This document shows, in pieces, positions 10,294 to 20,238 of a stretch of DNA of 64,000 bases. The position numbers were made by a program, and so were the translations under genes. This DNA is from Alkalicoccobacillus plakortidis (lineage in GTDB: Bacteria > Bacillota > Bacilli > Bacillales > Bacillaceae_D), in NCBI RefSeq assembly GCF_023703085.1, contig NZ_JAMQJY010000001.1:682001-746000 (forward strand), given 5' to 3'. The notes beneath the pieces were generated by a model. The model saw only the letters and a list, made by a program, of their open reading frames with translations, was not told the DNA's origin and searched no databases. Every line of letters starts with the position of its first letter. The stretch's first letter is position 1.

Positions 10294-12009
10294 TTATACG
10301 TTTGAGAGCTCCTGCAGTTTTGATTGAATCGTTTCTGCAAGATCATCTACATGTACATCAAGAGACTCGCCAGTTGAACGTACTTTTAGTTCAACAAAGC
10401 CTTCTTGTGCTCTTTTACCAACAGCTACACGGATCGGCATACCTATGAGGTCAGCATCCTTAAACTTCACACCAGCTCTCTCAGGGCGATCGTCATATAA
10501 CACATCCCAACCTGATTGTTTGAGTGAGGCATAAAGTTGTTCAGAAAGCTCTACTTGCTCTTCATTTTTCGAGTTTAACGTTAATAGATGAAGATCAAAT
10601 GGAGCAACCGAAACTGGCCAAATAATTCCATTCTCATCGTTATGCTGTTCAATAATAGCTGCAACTGTACGAGAAATACCAATTCCGTAACAGCCCATCT
10701 TGTAAGGATTCGCTCGTCCATTTTGATCTAAGAACGTCGCTCCCATTGAATCCGAATAGAAGGTTCCTAGTTTAAAGACTTGTCCAATTTCAATTCCACG
10801 TGCAAATTGAATCGTACCTTCACCATCAGGAGACGCGTCCCCTTCTTGAATTGTACGTAGGTCAGCATAACTATCAATCTTTAAATCACGTGCAGGATCA
10901 ACTTGAATGGCAACTTCATCTTTCGTCGCTGTATTCATTAAGATTCCTGATAAACCTTTAAGAGATTGGTCAGCAATGATTCGAATACCTTCTTGATCAA
11001 GAGCGGAGAGCAATCCAGCCTCAACGTTAAATGCTTGTTCAACTTCTTGCTCACTAAGCACTGATACTGACTTAACATGAAGCTCGTGTATAGACTTCAC
11101 TTCATTTAACTCATGATCCGCACGAAGCAAGAGTAACACAATTTCATCATCATTCAATTTGACAGGCACAGTGCGAACAGTATGAGATAATGGCCACTCT
11201 AATTGCTGTGCCGCTTCTTTTATCGTTAAAGCTGCTGTAACTGTGGCTTTCTGTAAAGGTTCAGAAGAAGTAGCTTCTTCATTTTCCTCAGGTAACACAG
11301 CTGCCATTTCAATATTTGCCGCGTACGTAGAAGTATCAGAATAAGCAATCGTATCCTCGCCAACTTCAGCTAGCGCCATGAATTCAAATGTGTCCTTACC
11401 ACCCATCGCACCTGAGTCAGCAATGACTGCACGAAAAGTTAAGCCCGCTCTAGTAAAAATGCGCTCATACGCTTGATACATCGCTTGATAGGTTTCATCT
11501 AAGCTCTCTTCTGTACCATGAAAGGAATAGGCATCTTTCATAATAAACTCTCTTCCTCTAAGCAATCCAAACCGCGGACGTCGTTCATCGCGGAATTTTG
11601 TTTGAATCTGAAAAACATTTAGAGGAAGTTTTTTATAAGAGCCAATTGCATCACGAATGATACTCGTAATCACTTCTTCATGAGTTGGCCCAAGAGCAAA
11701 GTCACGTCCGTGGCGATCTTTTAAACGGATTAACTCACCACCCATTTTATCCCAACGACCGGTCTCCTGCCAAAGCTCAGCAGGATGAAGAGATGGAAGA
11801 GTTAGCTCTTGTGCTTCAATTGCTTCAAGCTCTTCACGAACAATAGCTTCTACTTTTGCGATCACACGTTTAGCTAATGGTAAATACGTATAGACACCTG
11901 CAGCTGTTTGACGCATCATACCTGCACGTAACATCAGCTGATGACTTTTTACATCTGCATCAGAAGGTACATCACGTAATGTTGGTAACAAAAATGTTTT
12001 TTGTCTCAT
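10294..12009 (-). CDS. proS: Prolyl-tRNA synthetase (bacterial type with editing domain)
   Basis: Class II aminoacyl-tRNA synthetase charging tRNA-Pro (571 aa). Motif 2 lies in FRDERRPRFGLLRGREF and motif 3 in CYGIGISRTVAAI. The YbaK-like editing domain that clears Ala-tRNA-Pro is inserted at about residues 225-385, which defines the long bacterial ProS form. The anticodon-binding domain forms the C-terminus. It follows rasP by 30 nt and precedes polC, as in B. subtilis. No T-box leader is visible in the short upstream gap. Confidence 0.97.
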   Translation of the reverse strand: MRQKTFLLPTLRDVPSDADVKSHQLMLRAGMMRQTAAGVYTYLPLAKRVIAKVEAIVREELEAIEAQELTLPSLHPAELWQETGRWDKMGGELIRLKDRHGRDFALGPTHEEVITSIIRDAIGSYKKLPLNVFQIQTKFRDERRPRFGLLRGREFIMKDAYSFHGTEESLDETYQAMYQAYERIFTRAGLTFRAVIADSGAMGGKDTFEFMALAEVGEDTIAYSDTSTYAANIEMAAVLPEENEEATSSEPLQKATVTAALTIKEAAQQLEWPLSHTVRTVPVKLNDDEIVLLLLRADHELNEVKSIHELHVKSVSVLSEQEVEQAFNVEAGLLSALDQEGIRIIADQSLKGLSGILMNTATKDEVAIQVDPARDLKIDSYADLRTIQEGDASPDGEGTIQFARGIEIGQVFKLGTFYSDSMGATFLDQNGRANPYKMGCYGIGISRTVAAIIEQHNDENGIIWPVSVAPFDLHLLTLNSKNEEQVELSEQLYASLKQSGWDVLYDDRPERAGVKFKDADLIGMPIRVAVGKRAQEGFVELKVRSTGESLDVHVDDLAETIQSKLQELSNV

Positions 12010-12039
12010 AAATCCCTAGTCCCTTCTCAATTTCTATCT

Positions 12040-13287
12040 CTACATAAACAACTTACTTATATCATTCCAAGTAACCACTATCATAAGAAGCATCAGAAAG
12101 GCAAAGCCAACAAACTGAATCATACCTTCTTTTTGTGGATCAACTGGTTTTCCTCTTACAGCCTCGTACCCTAAAAATACTAGTCTGCCTCCATCCATCG
12201 TTGGAATTGGCAACAGATTAATAATTCCTAGATTTACACTTAACATGGCCGCAAAATTAATCAGAGTTAAAATACCGAGCGATGCTGCTTCACCAGTAAT
12301 GTTATAGATTCCAACAGGACCGGCGATATAATCAAGTGAGAATTGCCCTGTAATAATCGTGCCAAGCGTTTTAAAGATCGACACTGTTAATTCATAAGGC
12401 ATGATAAACCCTTCTAAAAAGGCAGCCCCAAAATTCCTTTCAGCAACGGGACTCACACCTAGTTGACCTATTTGCTCAGGTCCTAAGTCAATCGAAATCG
12501 TGTCTGCCTCTAGCTGAATAATCTGTCCATCTCGTTCAACACCAACTGTTAATGTAGAATTAGGATGATCTTCAATAATCGATGTCACTTGTCTCCACGT
12601 TGACACATCTTGCCCATTAAGGCTTTGAATGACATCATTTTCCTGAATACCTGCTGCTTCAGCTCCTGATCCAGGACTTACCGCTGAAACTTCTGGTGTT
12701 GGAACTCCATTAATTGATGCGATTACTACAAACAACACAAATGCCAGCACAAAGTTCATCAATGGCCCCGCAAAAATGGCCATTGCACGTTTTCCAACAG
12801 ATTTAGAGCCAAATTGGCGATTATAAGGAGCAATTTGATTTGGCACTTCGTCTTGAATGACATCTGCTCGTTCATGGACCTGATACACGATACGTTGGTC
12901 CTCATCATCAAACGCCTCGATGACCAGTTCTCTTTCTAAATCAATTCGTTCAACCTGAACCACCTGAGCTTCTGGATGCTTCGACTTATTATTGACATAA
13001 ATTTTTGTCACTTTGTCCTGTTCATCGAGAACTAGTCCAACTTCATAACCTGGTTTAATTGAAATTTGCTCAGGATCTTCTCCTGCCATCCGAACAAACC
13101 CACCAATAGGAAGGAGACGTACTGTATAGATTGTTTCATCTCGTTTAAAAGAAAAAAGCTTAGGACCCATACCTATCGCAAACTCACGGCAGAGAATTCC
13201 GGCTTTTTGAGCAAAATACAAATGCCCCCATTCGTGAACAAATACAAGCACACTAAAAATAACCAGAAATGAAAGTAATGTATTCAA
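12040..13287 (-). CDS. rasP: Site-2 intramembrane zinc metalloprotease RasP
   Basis: Membrane protease (415 aa) that cleaves anti-sigma factors (RsiW type), remnant signal peptides and FtsL within the membrane. The zinc site HEWGH is in the first transmembrane helix and the second motif is [13 protein letters not shown]; a PDZ domain lies at about residues 195-265 between membrane segments. The start is TTG ([11 protein letters not shown]) with GGCGGAG upstream. It lies between dxr and proS, as in other Bacillaceae. Confidence 0.95.
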   Translation of the reverse strand: MNTLLSFLVIFSVLVFVHEWGHLYFAQKAGILCREFAIGMGPKLFSFKRDETIYTVRLLPIGGFVRMAGEDPEQISIKPGYEVGLVLDEQDKVTKIYVNNKSKHPEAQVVQVERIDLERELVIEAFDDEDQRIVYQVHERADVIQDEVPNQIAPYNRQFGSKSVGKRAMAIFAGPLMNFVLAFVLFVVIASINGVPTPEVSAVSPGSGAEAAGIQENDVIQSLNGQDVSTWRQVTSIIEDHPNSTLTVGVERDGQIIQLEADTISIDLGPEQIGQLGVSPVAERNFGAAFLEGFIMPYELTVSIFKTLGTIITGQFSLDYIAGPVGIYNITGEAASLGILTLINFAAMLSVNLGIINLLPIPTMDGGRLVFLGYEAVRGKPVDPQKEGMIQFVGFAFLMLLMIVVTWNDISKLFM

Positions 13288-13311
13288 TGTTAATCTTCTC
13301 CGCCTTTCTTG

Positions 13312-14457
13312 CTACAATTTTGCTTGCACAAATCTGCGTGTCTGCTCATCAGCATGAAGAATCTCTTCAAGATTTGGATCGGCAATCCGTTCATGCTGAT
13401 TTAATGATGCTTCAATTAAATCTTCAATCTGTAAAAATGAAATCTGATTGTTTAAGAACGCAGCAACCGCAATTTCATTCGCAGCATTTAACACAGTTGG
13501 TACCGTGCCTGCTTCTCGACCAGCATCATACGCAAATTTCATACAGCGATAACGTTCCATGTCCAATTTTCCAAAATGGAGCTTCTCCATTTCCCATAAG
13601 TTTAACCTGTCCGCAGTCTCTCGCGCAAGTCGCTTAGGGTATGTTAGGGCATATTGGATTGGTAAGCGCATATCAGCCGTTCCGAGCTGCGCCATTACAC
13701 TACGATCACTAAACTCTATCATGGAGTGAATAATGCTTTCTCGATGCATGAGAACATCAATTTGATCGTAAGCAATATTAAACAACCAGTGTGCTTCAAT
13801 CACTTCTAAACCTTTGTTCATCATCGTTGCTGAATCAATTGTAATTTTAGAACCCATTGACCAATTGGGATGAGCTAAAGCTTCCTTAACGGTTACACCC
13901 TTTAGTTCTTCCCTTGTCCGATCTCTAAAACTACCTCCTGATGCAGTGATAATTAATCGATCAATTGACGATGCATCTTCACCATTTAATGCTTGAAAAA
14001 TAGCAGAGTGTTCGCTATCAACAGGAATCAATGATACTCCATGTCTATTCGCTTCAGTTGTCACAATATGACCTGCTGTTACAAGAGTTTCTTTATTGGC
14101 TATGGCAATGTCTCGTCCCGCTTTGATTGCAGCAAGCGTTGGTTTTAAACCAACACTTCCAATTACAGCGTTTACCAACACATGTGCATCTTCATGGCAC
14201 GCTACTTCCATCAGCCCTTCTTCTCCAGAAAGAATGATCGCAACATCCCCTATTTCTTGTTTTAACTTCTCAACATCTTCGTCTCGTTTTACACTAACAA
14301 GCGCCGGCTTAAATTCTCGTACTTGCTTACTAACAAGCTCAATATTTGAACCAGCTGATAGCGCAACAAGTTTAAAATAGTCAGGATTAGATCGAATGAC
14401 ATCTAATGTTTGTGTCCCGATTGATCCAGTTGAGCCTAATAAACTGATCTTCTTCAA
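13312..14457 (-). CDS. dxr: 1-deoxy-D-xylulose 5-phosphate reductoisomerase
   Basis: Second enzyme of the MEP isoprenoid pathway: NADPH-dependent rearrangement and reduction of DXP to MEP. The N-terminal NADPH-binding fold begins [20 protein letters not shown]; metal and substrate residues lie in [13 protein letters not shown] and [32 protein letters not shown] is the family block. Start chosen: TTG at 14457, because GGAG lies 9 nt upstream and the protein then begins as in B. subtilis; an ATG at 14481 would add eight residues. With cdsA and uppS it forms an isoprenoid/phospholipid cluster. Confidence 0.95.
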   Translation of the reverse strand: MKKISLLGSTGSIGTQTLDVIRSNPDYFKLVALSAGSNIELVSKQVREFKPALVSVKRDEDVEKLKQEIGDVAIILSGEEGLMEVACHEDAHVLVNAVIGSVGLKPTLAAIKAGRDIAIANKETLVTAGHIVTTEANRHGVSLIPVDSEHSAIFQALNGEDASSIDRLIITASGGSFRDRTREELKGVTVKEALAHPNWSMGSKITIDSATMMNKGLEVIEAHWLFNIAYDQIDVLMHRESIIHSMIEFSDRSVMAQLGTADMRLPIQYALTYPKRLARETADRLNLWEMEKLHFGKLDMERYRCMKFAYDAGREAGTVPTVLNAANEIAVAAFLNNQISFLQIEDLIEASLNQHERIADPNLEEILHADEQTRRFVQAKL

Positions 14458-14495
14458 ACAATCACTCTCCATTTGTCTCATTTATTGTCGAATGC

Positions 14496-15302
14496 TCAAA
14501 TTAATTGAATGAGGTGAAGAATAGGCATCACAAAGATTAAACTGTCAAAACGGTCTAATATTCCACCATGACCAGGCAACACATTTCCCGAGTCCTTTAC
14601 AGCATAATGACGTTTTAATGCAGATTCTACTAAATCACCTATTTGTCCAAATACAGAGGCCACTACCATGATAATAAATGCTGTTGTAAAGCTTATGTAT
14701 ACAGATAAATCGGGTAACAAAAAGTAAAACGCAGTGCCGAGAAGCAAGGCAAAGAAAACGCCTCCTAGTGATCCTTCTATTGTTTTATTCGGACTTATAT
14801 CTGGCCAAAGCTTATTTTTACCAATAGCTCGTCCAACAAAATAAGCAGCCGAATCGGTTGTCCAAATTAACAGGATAACAAAGAACACTAACGCCATTCC
14901 AATATTAGGCGTTTCTCTAGTTAGCATGAGGTAATGAAAACCAAACCCAACATATACCGATGATAAAACAACAAATCCGACTTCATCAAATGTAAATGTG
15001 TTTTTTGTCAGAACCGTCAACATAAGCATAATTAAAATAAAGAAGATAAATAACTCGACTTTTGTAAACTGAAACGGAAAAACCGCGTTAAACCAAGAAG
15101 CTGGTACGAGTAATATCCACATGGAAATCAGACCTGTAATTCCTGTTAAAGACAAGGCCCGCATTTTTTTCATTCTTAGTAGTTCAATCATTGCGATTGA
15201 GGCAGCAATACTAACAGCTAGATTAAACACTGTTCCGCCTAGAAAAATCATCGCAATCATTACGATGCCAAATCCGACACCTGTAATAATACGCTGTTTC
15301 AT
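14496..15302 (-). CDS. cdsA: Phosphatidate cytidylyltransferase (CDP-diacylglycerol synthase)
   Basis: Integral membrane enzyme (268 aa) converting phosphatidic acid and CTP to CDP-diacylglycerol for phospholipid synthesis. It has about seven or eight hydrophobic segments and the C-terminal signature KRHYAVKDSGNVLPGHGGIL followed by DRFDS. ATG start with AAGGGGG upstream. It lies between uppS and dxr with short gaps, so the three are probably cotranscribed. Confidence 0.95.
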   Translation of the reverse strand: MKQRIITGVGFGIVMIAMIFLGGTVFNLAVSIAASIAMIELLRMKKMRALSLTGITGLISMWILLVPASWFNAVFPFQFTKVELFIFFILIMLMLTVLTKNTFTFDEVGFVVLSSVYVGFGFHYLMLTRETPNIGMALVFFVILLIWTTDSAAYFVGRAIGKNKLWPDISPNKTIEGSLGGVFFALLLGTAFYFLLPDLSVYISFTTAFIIMVVASVFGQIGDLVESALKRHYAVKDSGNVLPGHGGILDRFDSLIFVMPILHLIQLI

Positions 15303-15323
15303 ACTGAGTCAACCCCCTTATGC

Positions 15324-16091
15324 CTAGACCCCGCCGTATCGGCGTTTTCGTTTCTGATATACCGCAATGGCCTCCATAAAGTCCTGCTCCTTAAAATCCG
15401 GCCATAATACATCTGTAAACCAGAATTCACTGTAGGCTAGTTGCCAAAGCATGAAGTTGCTCAAACGGATTTCTCCACTTGTACGAATTAACAGATCAGG
15501 ATCCTTTAATTTTGAAGTCATTAAGTGTGTTTGAATATGTTCTTCTGTTATAAAATCGGCTTTTAATTCGCCGCTTTCTATTTTCCGTCCAACACTTTTC
15601 ATTGCTTCAAGCATCTCAAAGCGGCTTCCATAGTTTAATGCAAAGTTCAAGATCATACCTGTATTGTGCTTCGTGTCTTTAATCGCCTTCTCTACCGCTC
15701 GTAACGTGTGATCCGGTAGATTTTCTGTTGTGCCTATGAGTCTAACTTGAACATTATTTTCAATCAGCTTTGGAAGTTCAGCGCTAAGATATCTTTCAGG
15801 TAATCCTAGCAAATAATCAACTTCTTTTTTTGGCCGCTTCCAATTTTCAGTGGAAAACGCATATAACGTTAAGACTTCAATTCCTATATTACTAGCAGTT
15901 CGGACGATTTTTGTGACAACCTTCATTCCCTCACGATGTCCAGCAATTCGCGGCAATCCTTTTTTCTTTGCCCACCTACCGTTGCCGTCCATGATGATGG
16001 CGATGTGCTGTGGAAGCTCGCCTTCTTCTGCTTGATCTGGTACATCAGCTGACGTTAAGTTCGCTTTCCATTTAGAAAATATCTCAAGCAT
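15324..16091 (-). CDS. uppS: Undecaprenyl diphosphate synthase (cis-prenyltransferase)
   Basis: Makes the C55 carrier precursor for peptidoglycan and teichoic acid by adding eight isopentenyl units to farnesyl diphosphate. The 255-aa protein shows the active-site block IAIIMDGNGRWA, the HREGM motif, LYAFSTENW and the C-terminal DLLIRTSGEIRLSNFMLWQ. ATG at 16091 (MLEIFSKWK) is chosen because GGAGGG precedes it; an upstream in-frame ATG overlaps that site. It follows frr across a terminator. Confidence 0.96.
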   Translation of the reverse strand: MLEIFSKWKANLTSADVPDQAEEGELPQHIAIIMDGNGRWAKKKGLPRIAGHREGMKVVTKIVRTASNIGIEVLTLYAFSTENWKRPKKEVDYLLGLPERYLSAELPKLIENNVQVRLIGTTENLPDHTLRAVEKAIKDTKHNTGMILNFALNYGSRFEMLEAMKSVGRKIESGELKADFITEEHIQTHLMTSKLKDPDLLIRTSGEIRLSNFMLWQLAYSEFWFTDVLWPDFKEQDFMEAIAVYQKRKRRYGGV

Positions 16092-16135
16092 TCGTGCGCC
16101 CTCCATCTATCTAACAGTAACGTAAAATCATAAGA

Positions 16136-16162
16136 AGAAAAAACCCCCTTAAAATAGAGGGT
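16136..16162 (-). terminator. Rho-independent terminator between frr and uppS
   Basis: Minus-strand hairpin ACCCTC/GGGGGT with an 8-nt AT loop followed by a T run. It lies 32 nt after the frr stop and ends the rpsB-tsf-pyrH-frr block. Confidence 0.7.
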
Positions 16163-16194
16163 CTTATTCTTGATTCATTTTACATGGAAATCGC

Positions 16195-16752
16195 TCACAC
16201 TTCCATAATTTCTTGTTCTTTATGATCTGCTTCTTTGTCCGCATTTGCAATAAACTGATCTGTAAGCTTTTGAATCTCATCAGTAGATTGTCTTAGATCA
16301 TCTTCAGTCAACTCGCCATCTTTTTGTTGCTTCTTTAATTCATCGTTTGCATCACGACGAATATTACGAATCGCAACTTTGGTTTCTTCAGCTGACTTCT
16401 TTACAATTTTAACTAAATCCTTGCGACGCTCTTCCGTTAAAGCCGGAATCGCAATACGAATTAATTGACCGTCATTAGAAGGTGTTAATCCAAGATCAGC
16501 TTTTTGGATTGCTCGTTCTACATCAGCAATGGAAGATTTATCAAATGGCTGAATAACAAGAAGTCTAGCTTCAGGTACTGAGATCGTAGCCAGTTGATTT
16601 AAAGGAGTAAGCGCTCCGTAATATTCAACGGTTACGCGATCTAAAATCGTTGGATTTGCGCGTCCTGCTCTTAGCTTAGCTAACTCACGACGTAATGATT
16701 CAATTGCTTTTGTCATTCTTTCATTCGCTTGCTGTTTTACTTCTGTTGTCAT
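16195..16752 (-). CDS. frr: Ribosome recycling factor
   Basis: With EF-G, splits post-termination ribosomes. The 185-aa protein matches the family along its length: [36 protein letters not shown] and [20 protein letters not shown]. The C-terminal helix ends EQEIMEV. Its ATG overlaps the pyrH stop by one base (TAATG), so the two are translationally coupled. Confidence 0.97.
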   Translation of the reverse strand: MTTEVKQQANERMTKAIESLRRELAKLRAGRANPTILDRVTVEYYGALTPLNQLATISVPEARLLVIQPFDKSSIADVERAIQKADLGLTPSNDGQLIRIAIPALTEERRKDLVKIVKKSAEETKVAIRNIRRDANDELKKQQKDGELTEDDLRQSTDEIQKLTDQFIANADKEADHKEQEIMEV

Positions 16753-17471
16753 TATTTATTCCCCCTCACTATGGTTCCAATATCTTCTTTCAGAACTGCT
16801 CGTTTGATGTTACCTTCTTCAAGAATTGAGAAGACAACTAATGGAATATCGTTGTCCATGCATAGAGATGATGCTGTAGAATCCATTACTGCAAGACCCT
16901 CTTTCAGCACATCCATATATGTAATTTCTTTGTACTTAACAGCTGTTTCGTCAATCGATGGATCAGCGCTATACACACCATCAACTTTGTTTTTAGCCAT
17001 TAATATGACCTCTGCTTCAATTTCAGCTGCACGTAAGGCTGCCGTCGTATCAGTTGAGAAATAAGGATTACCTGTGCCTGCTGCAAAAATCACAACACGT
17101 TTCTTTTCAAGGTGACGAATCGCTTTTCTTCTGATGTAAGGTTCAGCAACTTGGCGCATTTCAATCGATGTCTGTACACGAGATTGTACTTCAATATCCT
17201 CAAGGCTATCTTGTAGGGCCAGTGAGTTCATTACAGTAGCTAGCATGCCCATGTAATCTGCTGTTGCACGATCCATGCCTTTTGCACTTCCTGCCATTCC
17301 ACGCCAGATGTTTCCTCCACCAACAACGATGGCCACTTCAACATCTAATTCTACTATTTCTTTAATCTGCTTGGCAACAGATTGAATGACTACTGGGTCT
17401 ATTCCATACCCTAGTTCACCAGCAAGTGCTTCTCCACTTAACTTTAACACGACTCGATTATACTTGTTCAT
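16752..17471 (-). CDS. pyrH: UMP kinase
   Basis: Hexameric bacterial UMP kinase (amino-acid-kinase fold, 239 aa) that phosphorylates UMP to UDP and is regulated by GTP and [22 protein letters not shown] and [10 protein letters not shown] form the nucleotide site; [19 protein letters not shown] is the UMP-binding block. ATG at 17471 (MNKYNRVV) with GGAGGTAACG upstream is preferred over an ATG four codons earlier that overlaps the Shine-Dalgarno sequence. It lies between the tsf terminator and frr. Confidence 0.96.
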   Translation of the reverse strand: MNKYNRVVLKLSGEALAGELGYGIDPVVIQSVAKQIKEIVELDVEVAIVVGGGNIWRGMAGSAKGMDRATADYMGMLATVMNSLALQDSLEDIEVQSRVQTSIEMRQVAEPYIRRKAIRHLEKKRVVIFAAGTGNPYFSTDTTAALRAAEIEAEVILMAKNKVDGVYSADPSIDETAVKYKEITYMDVLKEGLAVMDSTASSLCMDNDIPLVVFSILEEGNIKRAVLKEDIGTIVRGNK

Positions 17472-17526
17472 CGTTACCTCCATCAGCTTTACGCGAAGTC
17501 TACTCTTTTAAAAGTGTCTTTACTTT

Positions 17527-17551
17527 GAAAAAAGGGACACACAGGTGTCCC
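17527..17551 (-). terminator. Rho-independent terminator downstream of tsf
   Basis: Minus-strand GGGACAC-ctgt-GTGTCCC followed by TTTTTTC. It starts 8 nt after the tsf stop and probably cuts most transcripts before pyrH. Confidence 0.88.
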
Positions 17552-17559
17552 TTCCTATA

Positions 17560-18444
17560 TTATTTCTTTACTTGTGACATAACTTCTTCTGCAAAGTTCT
17601 CTTCACGTTTTTCAAGACCTTCTCCAACTTCAAAACGAACAAATGATTTAGCTGTTGCGTTTTTAGCCTGAAGGAATTTACCGACTTTTTGATCTCCATC
17701 TTTTACAAACGGCTGATCAAGAAGACACACTTGCTCAAAATATTTGCTTAGGCGACCTTCTACCATTTTTTCTACAATGTTTTCTGGTTTACCTTCATTT
17801 AGAGCTTGTTGCTTAAGAACTTCACGCTCACGATTCACTTCTTCAGCTTCAACTTCGTCACGAGATACATATGTCGGACGAATAGCTGCAACATGCATCG
17901 CTACATCTCTAGCAAGATCTTCATCAGAAGAACCACCAATTACTGTTAATACACCAATACGTCCACCTTGGTGAAGGTATCCGCCAAATACATCTCCATC
18001 TTCTTTCTCAACAACTGAGAAACGACGTAGAGATAGTTTTTCACCAATTTTAGCGATTGCTGAATTGATGTATTCTTGAACAGTTTGTCCACCATCTTTA
18101 AATGGTTGCTCAAGCGCTTCTTCAACTGTTGCAGGTGACTTAGCAAGTAAATGCTCAGCAAGCTCTTTAACTAGAGTTTGGAAGCCTTCGTTTTTAGCTA
18201 CGAAGTCTGTCTCTGAGTTTACTTCAACGATTGCTGCTTTGTTACCATCTGTAACAACAGCTGCAAGACCTTCAGCAGCTACACGATCTGCTTTTTTAGC
18301 TGCGCTTGCGATTCCTTTTTCACGTAGAAAATCGATCGCTTTTTCCATATCACCATCAGTTGCTGTTAGTGCTTTTTTACAATCCATCATACCTGCGCCT
18401 GTTTTTTCGCGCAATTCTTTTACCATACTAGCTGTTACTGCCAT
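17560..18444 (-). CDS. tsf: Translation elongation factor Ts
   Basis: GDP/GTP exchange factor for EF-Tu (294 aa). The N-terminal UBA-like domain reads [20 protein letters not shown], and the [10 protein letters not shown] block contacts EF-Tu. ATG start with GAGGAGG upstream. It pairs with rpsB as in nearly all bacteria, but terminators lie on both sides. Confidence 0.97.
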   Translation of the reverse strand: MAVTASMVKELREKTGAGMMDCKKALTATDGDMEKAIDFLREKGIASAAKKADRVAAEGLAAVVTDGNKAAIVEVNSETDFVAKNEGFQTLVKELAEHLLAKSPATVEEALEQPFKDGGQTVQEYINSAIAKIGEKLSLRRFSVVEKEDGDVFGGYLHQGGRIGVLTVIGGSSDEDLARDVAMHVAAIRPTYVSRDEVEAEEVNREREVLKQQALNEGKPENIVEKMVEGRLSKYFEQVCLLDQPFVKDGDQKVGKFLQAKNATAKSFVRFEVGEGLEKREENFAEEVMSQVKK

Positions 18445-18493
18445 GTATTCGTCCTCCTCTAATTTCGTACAAGAATTAAATCCATCGAACGTA

Positions 18494-18533
18494 ACAAAAA
18501 GAGTCGTAAAGGGTTTCTCCCCTTACGACCCTT
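18494..18533 (-). terminator. Strong terminator between rpsB and tsf
   Basis: Minus-strand GGGTCGTAAGGGG and CCCTTTACGACTC form a 13-bp stem (with wobble pairs) around a 5-nt loop, followed by TTTTTG. It begins 13 nt after the rpsB stop. Since tsf is immediately downstream, it is probably an attenuator controlling the S2:EF-Ts ratio. Confidence 0.85.
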
Positions 18534-18546
18534 TTTGGAAACGTCA

Positions 18547-19279
18547 TTAAGCTGTAGTTGTTTCTTCTTCAACTTCCGCTTCTTCTTCTTGCTCTTCATG
18601 AGCTGTCGCTTCAATAACTGCGTCAGCCATTTTACCAGTAAGAAGTTTTACTGCACGAATTGCATCATCGTTACCAGGGATTACATAATCAATCTCATCT
18701 GGATCACAGTTTGTATCAACAATCGCAACGATTGGGATGTTCAACTTGTGAGCTTCAGCAATCGCAATACGCTCTTTACGAGGGTCGATAACAAACAAGG
18801 CATCAGGAACGCCCTTCATATCTTTAATACCGCCTAGAAACTTCTCAAGACGATCTTTTTCTTTGTTTAGAAGAATTACTTCTTTTTTCGGAAGAACATC
18901 AAATGTTCCGTCCTGTTCCATTTTTTCTAGGTTTTTAAGACGTTTGATACGCTTTTGAATGGTTTCAAAGTTTGTCAACGTCCCACCAAGCCAGCGTTGG
19001 TTAATGAAATACATTCCACAACGTGCTGCTTCGTCTCTTACTGAGTCTTGAGCTTGTTTCTTTGTGCCGACAAAAAGGATTTTTCCTCCGTCTGCAGCAA
19101 TGTCGCGAACAAAATTGTACGCTTGCTCAACTTTTTTGACCGTCTTTTGAAGGTCAATAATGTAGATACCGTTTCTTTCTGTGAAGATGTAGCGATCCAT
19201 TTTTGGATTCCAAGCGACGAGTTTGGTGACCAAAGTGTACACCAGCCTCGAGCAATTGTTTCATGGAGATAACTGCCAC
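18547..19279 (-). CDS. rpsB: 30S ribosomal protein S2 (one frameshift in assembly)
   Basis: Essential S2 protein, about 243 aa. The start is GTG at 19279 with AGGAGGTG six bases upstream; the peptide then reads [21 protein letters not shown], as expected. At 19210-19215 the sequence is CCAAGC where CCAGC is required; removing one base restores [20 protein letters not shown]. The rest ([39 protein letters not shown]) is intact and ends in an acidic tail. An inactive rpsB would be lethal, so this is treated as a sequence error. Confidence 0.96.
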
Positions 19280-19399
19280 ATCAAACACCTCCTCTTATAT
19301 TGGTTTTTGTCTTCCTCCGCTCTCATCATCTTTCAGTGACACTAGTTGCCCAGGCACCCTCACTAAAATCAGAGGCGTGTGTAATAAACACCGTGGATT
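19280..19399 (-). promoter_or_regulatory. rpsB 5' leader
   Basis: About 110-nt leader between the rpsB promoter and start codon. It contains short pairings on the minus strand: AGTGA with TCACT enclosing a TGCC/GGCA hairpin. A role in autoregulation by S2 is possible but not shown by the sequence. Confidence 0.3.
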
Positions 19400-19428
19400 A
19401 ATATACCATATGATACTGGCTGTTGCAA
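19400..19428 (-). promoter_or_regulatory. Sigma-A-type promoter of rpsB
   Basis: Minus-strand TTGCAA, 17-bp spacer, TATATT. It lies directly after the swrB stop, so rpsB can be transcribed independently of the fla/che operon. No terminator was seen between swrB and this promoter. Confidence 0.7.
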
Positions 19429-19440
19429 CTATAAGTTTGG

Positions 19441-19896
19441 TTATTGTTGAAATTTGATGATTAAATCTACTTCACCTTTACCCATATTCATTTTTTTTGC
19501 AATATCATTAGATGACATCCCTTGATTATGAAGGGAAAGAACCATTGCTTGTGGGGATTGATGATACGTTTGTTTTTGTTCTTGGTGATTCGTTGGCATA
19601 GGCGGTTGATAAGGCTCTGATTCCAATTTGTTTGCCTCTTCAGTTATCGTTTCAAATGTAGAGTCATTCGCATGGCTATTACTATCTAGATGGTTCGCTA
19701 CTTGCTGGAGGACACGTTCATTTCCTTCCTTTATCTCATCAGCAAATACAAAGAGGGATTGCTCTACCTCTTCCCTTGCTCGTTCACTATCATCAAGACG
19801 CTGTTGAATTTGCTTAAGTTGGCGTTCGGTTGTTTGCAATCGAATAAAAAGAAAGCCTACAAGACATAGGCTCAGAATACTATAGACAATGGCCAC
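19441..19896 (-). CDS. swrB: SwrB-like protein (flagellar operon, DUF6115 type)
   Basis: A 151-aa protein with one N-terminal membrane helix (about residues 3-18), a coiled-coil stretch (about 20-60), a low-complexity linker and a C-terminal helix-turn-helix-like tail LHNQGMSSNDIAKKMNMGKG. This architecture and position after sigD match SwrB, which promotes flagellar export-apparatus activation and swarming in B. subtilis. Primary sequence similarity is limited to the tail, so the assignment rests on architecture and synteny. Confidence 0.75.
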   Translation of the reverse strand: MAIVYSILSLCLVGFLFIRLQTTERQLKQIQQRLDDSERAREEVEQSLFVFADEIKEGNERVLQQVANHLDSNSHANDSTFETITEEANKLESEPYQPPMPTNHQEQKQTYHQSPQAMVLSLHNQGMSSNDIAKKMNMGKGEVDLIIKFQQ

Positions 19897-19910
19897 AACA
19901 ACTTTCCTCC

Positions 19911-20213
19911 TTATGTTGAATAATCAATATATGTACCTTTATCCGGGTGATGACTTTTAGGAGATGAGTGTGGTTCTTCTTGTTTCTTTCTTTTTTTAGT
20001 TGGCAAGTTACCTTTTGCAGATGCAGTAAACCGAGCCGCATTGTTTAAATCAGAGCGTGGCGTTTGTTTACTAGCGTTTTGATCTGATTGTCGTTGCGCT
20101 TCGGCAAGCATTGCTTCATTCATTTGTACTCTCTGCTGTAATTGTGTTTGCTGCTTGCTTCCCTTAAATGTATTAGATAAAGAACCTAGTGCTTCAATTG
20201 GCTTAAAACTCAT
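19911..20213 (-). CDS. Hypothetical protein between sigD and swrB
   Basis: A 100-aa hydrophilic protein with no signal peptide or membrane segment. A Gln-rich helical N-terminal half (KQQTQLQQRVQMNEAMLAEA) is followed by a basic linker (LPTKKRKKQ) and a short C-terminal motif HHPDKGTYIDYST. ATG start with AGGAGG upstream. It has no counterpart at this place in B. subtilis. Its operon position suggests a motility-related role, but none can be named. Confidence 0.8.
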   Translation of the reverse strand: MSFKPIEALGSLSNTFKGSKQQTQLQQRVQMNEAMLAEAQRQSDQNASKQTPRSDLNNAARFTASAKGNLPTKKRKKQEEPHSSPKSHHPDKGTYIDYST

Positions 20214-20238
20214 CGTCTCCTCCTAAAACATCGATTTC

